Below are positions 1 through 4,527 of a stretch of 5,017 bases of DNA, in pieces. Under the pieces are notes generated by a model. It had not been told where the DNA came from, did no database searches, and saw only the letters and a list, made by a program, of their open reading frames with translations. Made by a program: the position numbers and the translations under genes. This DNA comes from Acidimicrobiia bacterium (GTDB taxonomy: Bacteria; Actinomycetota; Acidimicrobiia; IMCC26256; JAENVU01): the NCBI GenBank assembly GCA_016650415.1, contig JAENVU010000289.1, forward strand, positions 1 through 5,017. The letters are read 5' to 3'. Every line of letters starts with the position of its first letter. The first letter of the stretch is position 1.

Positions 1-109
1 CTTCGACCGGCATACCCACCCGAGCCCCCGAGTCGGCGGCCGCCAACCGAGCAAGGCGTACGAAGCCGACGGACCCCGGGATCGTGAGAACGACATCTTG
101 ATGGCTCAT
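1..109 (-). CDS. RsbW-like anti-sigma factor / serine kinase, N-terminal part (runs off left edge)
   Basis: Only the first 36 codons are in the window. The peptide begins MSHQDVVLTIPGS, continues VGFVRLARLAAADSGARV and ends GMPVE at the edge. A beta-strand ending in IP, followed by an FVRLARLAAAxxGxRxG helix, is the usual opening of small GHKL-fold anti-sigma factors of the RsbW/SpoIIAB type, which hold a stress sigma factor and phosphorylate its antagonist. The ATP-binding N-box and G-boxes lie outside the window, so catalytic competence cannot be judged. The ATG at 109-107 is preceded by GAGGA seven bases upstream, which supports this start. A 21-codon open frame on the same strand (171-106) ends in an ATGA overlap with this start. 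The RsbU-like phosphatase about 1.5 kb away fits a partner-switching role. Family assignment rests on a short segment. Confidence 0.68.
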   Translation of the reverse strand, partial: MSHQDVVLTIPGSVGFVRLARLAAADSGARVGMPVE

Positions 110-312
110 CGCGGAATCCTCGCAGATTGGCCGACGGCCGACTGGTCAGCGACGGCCGTCGTCGCGGTCATGTGTCGTCACCAACCACCGGCCGGGTTGG
201 ATCACCTCGCGCCTCCACCGCAGCTCGAACGCAGGGGCGGACTCATGATCGATGATCGAGAACGGGACTCGGACCGTGCGGCGGGGCATGGAACGACTGT
301 GGACGAACGCGA

Positions 313-350
313 GCTGGTCCGCATCACCCCTGAGGGTGATGCGGACCAGC
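313..350. repeat. Perfect 17-bp inverted repeat with 4-base loop
   Basis: The left arm GCTGGTCCGCATCACCC (313-329) is exactly complementary to the right arm GGGTGATGCGGACCAGC (334-350), with CTGA between them. On the plus strand the right arm is followed by GTTTCTC, a weak T-rich run. On the minus strand no T-tract follows. It may be a rho-independent terminator with poor tail, a mobile palindromic element or part of a small RNA. No second copy of the arms was noticed in the window. Confidence 0.75.
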
Positions 351-365
351 GTTTCTCACCGGATC

Positions 366-405
366 GGCGGTTGCGGCCCGGGGGCAGGCGCGGGCCGCAA
401 CCGCT
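366..405. repeat. GC-rich inverted repeat, 14-15-bp stem
   Basis: Bases 367-380 pair without mismatch with 391-404, leaving a ten-base G-rich loop. A G-T wobble at 366/405 can extend the stem by one pair. The core arm is TTGCGGCCCG against CGGGCCGCAA. It lies downstream, in minus-strand sense, of the small membrane-protein gene and may help end that transcript, although no T-tract follows. Confidence 0.6.
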
Positions 406-419
406 CACGGGAGACGTTC

Positions 420-448
420 CCCCGGGGTCACGTTTCGAAACCCCGGGG
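420..448 (-). terminator. Candidate terminator hairpin after the small membrane-protein gene
   Basis: CCCCGGGGT (420-428) pairs perfectly with ACCCCGGGG (440-448) around an 11-base loop. On the minus strand the hairpin begins six bases after the stop codon at 456-454, the usual place for a terminator. There is no U-tract, as is common in high-GC actinobacteria. The loop overlaps another self-complementary stretch, GTTTCGAAAC (432-441), so alternative folds exist. Confidence 0.45.
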
Positions 449-453
449 CGAGG

Positions 454-597
454 TCACGCGAACACGCTGACACCGCCCGGCCCGACCAGCAGGCCCACGA
501 CGATCAGTGCCAATCCGTAGGCGACGGCGCCGCGGATCGCCGCGACGATTCCCGAAACCACCAGGATGACCGCAATCAACCAAAGCAGAAATGCCAT
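454..597 (-). CDS. Small hydrophobic membrane protein (47 aa) of the GPGG-motif type
   Basis: The 47-residue product is almost entirely hydrophobic. A first segment, FLLWLIAVILVVSGIVAA (about residues 3-20), is followed by a short IRGAVAYG turn and a second segment, LALIVVGLLV (about 29-38), then GPGGVSVFA at the C-terminus. This fits one hairpin-like pair of membrane helices ending in a glycine/proline motif. Small actinobacterial membrane peptides of this layout are known to me only as uncharacterised proteins. The ATG (597-595) is preceded by AAAGGA eight bases upstream. It starts 64 bases after the EncFtn stop on the same strand with no clear promoter between them, so co-transcription with encFtn is plausible. 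Function is unknown; a role at the membrane during stress is only a guess from context. Confidence 0.72.
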   Translation of the reverse strand: MAFLLWLIAVILVVSGIVAAIRGAVAYGLALIVVGLLVGPGGVSVFA

Positions 598-661
598 GAC
601 GTCGTTCCTTTCGTTGGCTATCGCGACGCGGCTGCGCCCGCGAACGTGACCAGAGGTGCTC

Positions 662-961
662 CTATTCGGAGGCCTCGAGTTCAGTGATGGAGCCTTCGCG
701 GAAGAGGTACGTACGGAGATGTCGATCGAGGACCGGATCTCGACGGCGGAGCCATTCGAGCGTCATCGCGGCGTGTTCCTTCTCTTCGTCACGATTGTGC
801 TCGAGCACGGCGCGAAGTTCCTCGTCGTCGGTACACGACGCCCGCTGGTCGTACCAGTCGATGGCCTCGAACTCCTCCATGATCGACCGGATCGCACGAT
901 GCCGATCCACGACCATCGCAGGAAGTTGCTCGGGCAGTTCGTGCAGCCCTTCGGCAGCCAT
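662..961 (-). CDS. Encapsulated ferritin-like protein (EncFtn family), without encapsulin tag
   Basis: EncFtn proteins are two-helix ferritin relatives that form a di-iron ferroxidase centre between two subunits and oxidise Fe(II); they are normally cargo of an encapsulin shell. The 99-aa product contains both family signatures: RHRAI then MEEFEAIDWYDQR (residues 20-40) and NRDEEKEHAAMTLEWLRR (56-73), followed by HLRTYLF (81-87). By alignment from memory with the Rhodospirillum rubrum protein, the metal-site residues are present as Glu30, Glu32, Trp36, Glu60 and His63. The ATG at 961-959 is chosen because AGGGAAAGGG lies at the right distance; a GTG eight codons upstream lacks a ribosome-binding site. 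A sigma-B-like promoter lies upstream. The protein stops about 12 residues after the YLF motif, so the encapsulin-targeting peptide is absent, and no encapsulin gene is in the window. The family call is confident; shell-independent function is inferred. Confidence 0.92.
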   Translation of the reverse strand: MAAEGLHELPEQLPAMVVDRHRAIRSIMEEFEAIDWYDQRASCTDDEELRAVLEHNRDEEKEHAAMTLEWLRRRDPVLDRHLRTYLFREGSITELEASE

Positions 962-968
962 GGCAAAA

Positions 969-979
969 CCCTTTCCCTC
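969..979 (-). promoter_or_regulatory. Ribosome-binding site deciding the EncFtn start
   Basis: The minus-strand sequence GAGGGAAAGGG ends eight bases before the ATG at 961-959. The alternative GTG at 985-983 has no purine-rich stretch before it. The site therefore favours the 99-aa product over a 107-aa one. Confidence 0.7.
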
Positions 980-1004
980 GTTCACAGAATCAGCGGGCTG
1001 AGCC

Positions 1005-1030
1005 GTACCCCTGCGGGTTCGATCCCAAAC
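1005..1030 (-). promoter_or_regulatory. Sigma-B/sigma-F-type promoter of encFtn
   Basis: On the minus strand GTTT (1030-1027) is followed by a 16-base spacer and GGGTAC (1010-1005). This fully matches the actinobacterial general-stress consensus GNNT-N14-16-GGGTAY. Transcription would begin near 998, giving a 5' leader of roughly 37 bases. A 9-bp inverted repeat (1013-1021/1032-1040) is laid over the spacer and brackets the -35 element. Confidence 0.7.
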
Positions 1031-1040
1031 ACGAACCCGC
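1013..1040. repeat. Inverted repeat overlapping the encFtn promoter, possible operator
   Basis: GCGGGTTCG (1013-1021) and CGAACCCGC (1032-1040) are perfect complements separated by ten bases. The repeat covers the promoter spacer and its loop holds the -35 GTTT. That is a typical place for a repressor site. It does not resemble the A/T-rich iron boxes of DtxR or Fur. A second, weaker repeat (1045-1050/1060-1065) lies just upstream. Confidence 0.45.
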
Positions 1041-1086
1041 GCCGACCGGCAACAAAGCGGCCGGTTGAACCCGCCACGTGACGCGG

Positions 1087-1124
1087 CTCAGGCGGCAGAC
1101 TCGTTGCCGAGCCCACCGCCTGAG
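1087..1124 (-). terminator. Interrupted hairpin downstream of csbD
   Basis: CTCAGGCGG (1087-1095) pairs with CCGCCTGAG (1116-1124). Within the loop, CTCG (1100-1103) pairs with CGAG (1108-1111), so the structure is a two-part stem. It is the second hairpin met by a minus-strand transcript leaving csbD and lies ahead of the encFtn promoter. It has no T-tract, so a terminator role is inferred from position and stability. Confidence 0.45.
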
Positions 1125-1129
1125 TGTCA

Positions 1130-1149
1130 TCCGGGATCGGTCTCCCGGA
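1130..1149 (-). terminator. Short hairpin just after csbD
   Basis: TCCGGGA (1130-1136) pairs with TCCCGGA (1143-1149) around a six-base loop. On the minus strand it starts 17 bases after the csbD stop. Together with the hairpin at 1087-1124 it probably forms the csbD transcript end. No U-run follows. Confidence 0.4.
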
Positions 1150-1166
1150 ACCCGCGTGTTCGACCG

Positions 1167-1349
1167 TCAGTCGCGATTCACCAGATCTTCGACCTTCTCC
1201 TTGACCACATCGATCGCGTCCGTGACCTTCTTCTTCGCATCGGCTGCGCCCTGTTCGACTTTGCCTTCGCGTTTCAGATCGGCATTCCCGGTCACTGCGC
1301 CCGCGGCCTCCTTGGCCCGTCCGCTCACTTCATCGGTCTTGTCACTCAT
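1167..1349 (-). CDS. csbD: CsbD family general stress protein (60 aa)
   Basis: The product begins MSDKTDEVSGRAKEAAGAVT, continues GNADLKREGKVEQGAADAKK and ends KVEDLVNRD. This is the canonical short, highly charged, soluble CsbD pattern: a GRAKEAAGxVTGN motif at residues 10-22, an L-K-R-EGK-EQ segment at 25-33 and a lysine-rich amphipathic helix after it. The 60-residue length is normal for the family. CsbD is named for control by sigma-B in Bacillus subtilis and is common among stress-induced genes; its biochemical role is unknown. The ATG at 1349-1347 has an excellent GAGGAGG site about eight bases upstream. A sigma-B-like promoter lies at the right distance. The open frame extends further upstream, but that extension has shadow composition and would cover the promoter. 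Confidence 0.93.
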   Translation of the reverse strand: MSDKTDEVSGRAKEAAGAVTGNADLKREGKVEQGAADAKKKVTDAIDVVKEKVEDLVNRD

Positions 1350-1391
1350 CAGAACGTCCTCCTCTGTCGGGGGTAGGCGTGCAGGAGTTCC

Positions 1392-1417
1392 ATACCCGAC
1401 TCGGACCGGCTTCAATC
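1392..1417 (-). promoter_or_regulatory. csbD: Sigma-B-type promoter of csbD
   Basis: On the minus strand GATT (1417-1414) is followed by a 16-base spacer and GGGTAT (1397-1392), matching GNNT-N14-16-GGGTAY. The distance from the -10 element to the start codon (42 bases) is nearly the same as at encFtn (43 bases). CsbD genes are classic sigma-B targets, which independently supports the call. Confidence 0.72.
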
Positions 1418-1463
1418 CTCGACTCACAGTCCGGCCGAGCGAGACTGGCCGGGCCGGAGTGAA

Positions 1464-1671
1464 GGGTTCTCCGAACGCGAGGCCGAGATCCTCATCCTCA
1501 TCGCCGAAGGCATTGAGCAATGCCGCCATCGTCGAGTCGCTGCAGATCAGCCTCAACTCGGTCAAGACCCACATCCGCAACGCCTACCGGAAACTCGACG
1601 TTCACACCCGAGCCCAAGCGGTACGAGCGGTGCTCGACCGGGGCATGGTTCGTCCGACGGTGCGTCGCTAG
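1464..1671 (+). pseudogene. LuxR/GerE-type HTH DNA-binding domain, frameshifted remnant
   Basis: Two adjacent frames together spell a LuxR-family HTH. The first gives GFSEREAEILILIAEG (1464-1511). After one extra base at 1512 the next frame continues LSNAAIVESLQISLNSVKTH, then IRNAYRKLDVHTRAQAVRAV, ending at TAG 1669-1671. The SEREAEIL and SLNSVKTHIRNAYRKL motifs are the dimerisation/recognition elements of GerE domains of response regulators. Removing A1512 restores one continuous domain of about 68 residues. The first frame has no ATG, GTG or TTG after the stop at 1374, and no receiver or other N-terminal domain precedes it. Sequencing error could explain the frameshift but not the missing start and N-terminus. 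The upstream sequence holds the csbD promoter on the other strand, so the former gene was probably truncated by rearrangement. It may once have regulated the neighbouring genes. Confidence 0.75.
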
Positions 1672-3794
1672 CCCGTCGCTCGCAGCACCATCAGGGCAAT
1701 GTCGTCGGTCCGCTCGTTGAACGGCAAGGCGTCGGCGAGTTCCTGACCGAAGGCCTCCGCGAATGATGCCGCGTGCGTGTGATCGGCGCCGACCCGATCG
1801 GCCATCGCGATCAGTTCCTCGTCATCGACGCCGTACGGTGGCGGCAGGTCGGTGACGCCATCGGTGTAGAGCACCAAGGAATCCCCCGGCCCCAGCTCGA
1901 TGTCGGTCGTCGAGGTCGTGACGGCTTCGAAGGCGCCGATCAGCTGACCCGGTCGGCCGGCGAACTTCGAGGTCCCGTCAGCACCGCGCCAGAGCGGGAG
2001 CGGATGACCCCCGGGGGTCAGCGTCAACCGAAATCCACCGTCGGTCGAGAACAGCTCACAGACCAAGACCGTGCAGAACGTCGCGTGATCGGCCTGCCGG
2101 ACCGCGTGGTTCAGCTGCGCCAGGATCGAATCCGGCGAGGCTCCGGCCCACGCGGCGGTGCGGATGGTGTGCCGCACCATCGCAGTAAGCGCCGCGGCGG
2201 CCGGACCCTTCCCACACACGTCGCCGATCACGATCAGCCAATGATCGCCAACTGGAAATGCGTCGTAGAAATCACCGCCGACGTCCACTCCTTCGCCGGC
2301 CGCCCAGTACTGGACCGCGAGTTCCAGACCGTCGATGGACGGGACCTCGGCGGGCAGGAGGTGCTGCTGGAGGGTGGCAGCAATGATCCGCTGCTTCTGC
2401 TGGAGCCGGCGGTTCTCGATGGTCGACGCGATTCGACTCGCCAAGGCCTCGGCCAAGGCCAGATCCGCTTCGTCATAGGCACGTCCCGAATCGGAACTCG
2501 CGAAGGCAAGGGCGCCGATCACGCGACCCCGTTTGACCAGTGGGACCGACATCGCGTGATGGAGCCGGAGCCGATGGAGGACCTCACGAATGTCGTCGTC
2601 AGCACCCCGGGGTCGCAGTTCCTCGTCGATCCGCTCGACGAGAACACTTCGTCCGGTCCTCAGGGCCCGTTCGGTTCCGAAGGGTTCCCCACCCTGTTCG
2701 CGGAGGAGCGCCTCGAGCGTCTTCATCTCTGCGACGACGGTCAGATTCTCCTCATGGTGAACCACAACCTCCGGAGCCGCATGATCTGCCTCGGGGAGCA
2801 CGAGCACCGCACACCACGCGCCAAGTTCGGGGACGAGTTCGTGCGCGACGCCGCGCATCACCGCCTCGGGGCTCGCCGCCGCCGCGAGCAGTTCGTTGAT
2901 CCGACCGATGAGCGCCCACCGCGCGGCATTGAGCCGTTCTCGATCCGCGGCCGCAACGGCATCGGTCACGGCCTGTTCGAGGGACTGGCGCGCCAACACG
3001 GGTTCGGTCACATCGATGACGCAGCCGATCGTGCCGGTGGATCGGCCCTCGGAATCAACGGTGACCTGGCCCATGCCCTGCAACCAGTGCACCGAACCAT
3101 CCGGCCAGACCACGCGATGATCGACGGTGTATCGAGACCCCGAACGCATTGCCTCCTGGACCGCCGTCATGACCCTCGATGCGTCGTCGGGGTGCAAGAT
3201 CGCGTGGTAGGCCTCGAACGTGCCGTCGAACGTCCCGGGTTCCAAGCCGAAGATCGTCTCCATGCGCGCGTCCCAGACGACCGACCCGGTCTCGGAGTCC
3301 CAGGACCACGTCCCGATGGACGCGGCTTCGACCGCCAGCGACAGCTGGCGCGCGAGGACGTCGGATTCAGCGCGCATGCGCAGTCGCTCGGTCGCGTCCT
3401 CGGCCACGACCAGCATCGCCTGCACCGCGTCGGCGGCGTACACCGGCCGATGCGTCATCATCACCCAGAGCGGACTTCCGTTCTTGTGCCGGACGGCGAA
3501 GCGACCCGACTGGGCTTCACCGCTCGCCAAGGCACGGGTGCCCGCGTTGGTCGAGCCGGCCTCGATGGGAAGGACCGCTTCGAGCGGACGGCCGCGAACC
3601 TCGGATTCGCCCCATCCGAAGAGCTCCGTCGCGGCATGATTCAACGCCAGGACGAGGCCGGTTTCGTCGGTCAAAATCGCAGCCTGCGGAAGCGCGTCGA
3701 GCATGTCGAGCGGAGACATCGACGCCACCGCCGGGTCCCACCCGGGCCCTGCCATCAGCGCCCCGTCATCCGAGCGGTACGTCACGCGAACCAT
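1668..3794 (-). CDS. PAS-PAS-GAF-SpoIIE protein phosphatase (RsbU-like)
   Basis: This 708-aa soluble sensor phosphatase has two PAS domains (about 28-137 and 148-265), a GAF domain (about 296-462), a short signalling helix (LQQKQRIIAATLQQHLLP, 464-481) and a C-terminal PP2C/SpoIIE domain (about 485-706). The second PAS shows the HPDD (201-204), PDGSVHWLQG (231-240) and IDVTE (260-264) marks of PAS_3 folds. The phosphatase metal-binding motifs are intact: VGGDFYD (505-511), GDVCGKG (524-530), LYTDGV (642-647) and RTDDIAL (695-701), plus the family GGHPLPL segment (595-601). No membrane helix is seen. RsbU-type enzymes dephosphorylate anti-anti-sigma proteins to free a stress sigma factor; the signal sensed by PAS/GAF is unknown. 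The start is uncertain: ATG 3794 has a weak ribosome-binding site, while ATG 3755 (residue 14) or 3719 (residue 26) would lose no domain. The stop overlaps that of the convergent LuxR remnant. Confidence 0.93.
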   Translation of the reverse strand: MVRVTYRSDDGALMAGPGWDPAVASMSPLDMLDALPQAAILTDETGLVLALNHAATELFGWGESEVRGRPLEAVLPIEAGSTNAGTRALASGEAQSGRFAVRHKNGSPLWVMMTHRPVYAADAVQAMLVVAEDATERLRMRAESDVLARQLSLAVEAASIGTWSWDSETGSVVWDARMETIFGLEPGTFDGTFEAYHAILHPDDASRVMTAVQEAMRSGSRYTVDHRVVWPDGSVHWLQGMGQVTVDSEGRSTGTIGCVIDVTEPVLARQSLEQAVTDAVAAADRERLNAARWALIGRINELLAAAASPEAVMRGVAHELVPELGAWCAVLVLPEADHAAPEVVVHHEENLTVVAEMKTLEALLREQGGEPFGTERALRTGRSVLVERIDEELRPRGADDDIREVLHRLRLHHAMSVPLVKRGRVIGALAFASSDSGRAYDEADLALAEALASRIASTIENRRLQQKQRIIAATLQQHLLPAEVPSIDGLELAVQYWAAGEGVDVGGDFYDAFPVGDHWLIVIGDVCGKGPAAAALTAMVRHTIRTAAWAGASPDSILAQLNHAVRQADHATFCTVLVCELFSTDGGFRLTLTPGGHPLPLWRGADGTSKFAGRPGQLIGAFEAVTTSTTDIELGPGDSLVLYTDGVTDLPPPYGVDDEELIAMADRVGADHTHAASFAEAFGQELADALPFNERTDDIALMVLRATG

Positions 3795-3881
3795 CCATCT
3801 CGGAAGTGTCGCACGGCTCGGCCGCGTCGGGAAACCCCTCCTGAGGTGCGGGGACCGACGGAAGCTCGATGCAGTTCAGAC

Positions 3882-3907
3882 GTTTGCCAATCGATGGAAC
3901 TGGGAAC
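3882..3907 (+). promoter_or_regulatory. Possible sigma-B-like promoter of the flavin reductase gene
   Basis: GTTT (3882-3885), a 16-base spacer and GGGAAC (3902-3907) lie 33 bases before the ATG at 3941. The -10 differs at one base from GGGTAY. The -35 and spacer match those at encFtn exactly. Taken alone it is a weak call. A short imperfect inverted repeat, GGGAACTGAAGTCCC (3902-3916), overlaps the -10. Confidence 0.38.
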
Positions 3908-3940
3908 TGAAGTCCCAAGCCGAGCCCAGGAGCCCCAACG

Positions 3941-4444
3941 ATGCCCGACACTGCGACGACCGAATCATTCGACCGCCTTGCGAGCCGGCTGGACTGGCCG
4001 ATGCTGATCGTGACCACCCGCGACGACCACGACACCGCCGGGTGCCTGGTCGGGTTCTGGAGTCAGTCCAGTATCTCCCCGACCCGGGTCGCGGTGTTTC
4101 TCTCCAAGAAGAATCACACCTTCATGGTCGCGCAACGGGCCACCACCCTCGCTGCGCACGTGCTTCACGATCGCGACTTCGACCTGGCGCGGCACTTCGG
4201 GGAAGAAACCGACGACGAGGTCGACAAGTTCTCTTCCATCCGTTGGACTGCGGGCCCCGACAATGTCCCCGTGATCGACGGTCTTGATTGGTTCTCGGGA
4301 ACCATCTGTGACCAACACGATTGCGGAGATCACGTTGCGTTCATTCTCGAGCCGGCACCTGGTCACGGCTGCGCCGACCGCGCCGACGAACCACCGCTCA
4401 CGAGTTCGCGCGTCCAACACCTCTCGGCCGGACACGCGCCCTGA
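3941..4444 (+). CDS. Flavin reductase-like domain protein (FMN-binding split barrel)
   Basis: The 167-aa product matches the flavin reductase-like family, which uses NAD(P)H to reduce FMN or holds FMN for a partner oxygenase. Recognisable parts are DWPMLIVTTRDD (18-29), AGCLVGFWSQSSISPTRVAV (33-52) and FLSKKNHT (53-60), which form the flavin-binding barrel. LARHFGEETDDEVDKF (82-97) and DCGDHVAFILEP (127-138) follow, the latter being the conserved C-terminal strand. PPLTSSRVQHLSAGH near the end is the usual closing segment, so the gene appears complete and of normal length. The ATG is preceded by AGGAG with eight-base spacing. It is transcribed divergently from the RsbU-like gene, with 146 bases between the starts. 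No partner oxygenase is in the window, so the substrate is unknown. A stress link rests only on the weak sigma-B-like promoter. Electron donation for ferritin iron release is conceivable but unsupported. Confidence 0.85.
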   Translation: MPDTATTESFDRLASRLDWPMLIVTTRDDHDTAGCLVGFWSQSSISPTRVAVFLSKKNHTFMVAQRATTLAAHVLHDRDFDLARHFGEETDDEVDKFSSIRWTAGPDNVPVIDGLDWFSGTICDQHDCGDHVAFILEPAPGHGCADRADEPPLTSSRVQHLSAGHAP

Positions 4445-4527
4445 CGACCACCGACATCCCGCGCGCCAACGGCAACGACCGCGATCCGGAACGGTTTAGC
4501 CGGAAGAACACAGGAAAGGCCCTCAGC

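Larger units (their letters stand above)
110..453. other. Intergenic region rich in inverted repeats, no convincing gene
   Basis: No reading frame here shows a recognisable protein, and the open frames on both strands have arginine/proline-rich shadow composition. The region separates the 3' end of the small membrane-protein gene (454) from the start of the RsbW-like gene (109), both on the minus strand. It holds at least five inverted repeats: 132-140/153-161, 181-186/195-200, 313-329/334-350, 366-380/391-405 and 420-428/440-448. The three nearest 454 lie in tandem where a terminator of the minus-strand unit is expected. No GGGTAY-type -10 element is visible upstream of the RsbW-like gene. 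Confidence 0.6.

Noticed and set aside
132..161. Inverted repeat CGACGGCCG/CGGCCGTCG upstream of the RsbW-like gene
   Set aside because: Nine-bp arms of simple CG-rich sequence are common in this composition, and there is no promoter nearby to make it an operator.
98..520. Plus-strand open frame of 140 codons over the left intergenic region
   Set aside because: It has no ribosome-binding site or recognisable domain, runs through all three strong hairpins and overlaps the small membrane-protein gene antisense.
1013..1026. tRNA T-arm-like sequence GCGGGTTCGATCCC
   Set aside because: The TTCGATC loop resembles a T-loop, but there is no matching acceptor, anticodon or D arm. The bases are better explained by the promoter and its inverted repeat.
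1078..1671. Single 197-codon plus-strand gene ending in the LuxR domain
   Set aside because: Only the last ~53 residues are LuxR-like. The preceding part is antisense to csbD and its promoter, and the first HTH helix lies in a different frame.
1773..4007. Very long plus-strand open frame (744 codons)
   Set aside because: It lies antisense to the PAS-PAS-GAF-SpoIIE gene, is rich in Arg/Gly/Asp/His with no domain, and is a typical GC-driven shadow frame.
3941..4444. Flavin reductase as a dedicated partner of the EncFtn protein
   Set aside because: The genes are 3 kb apart on opposite strands and no interaction motif is visible; only a weak shared promoter type links them.
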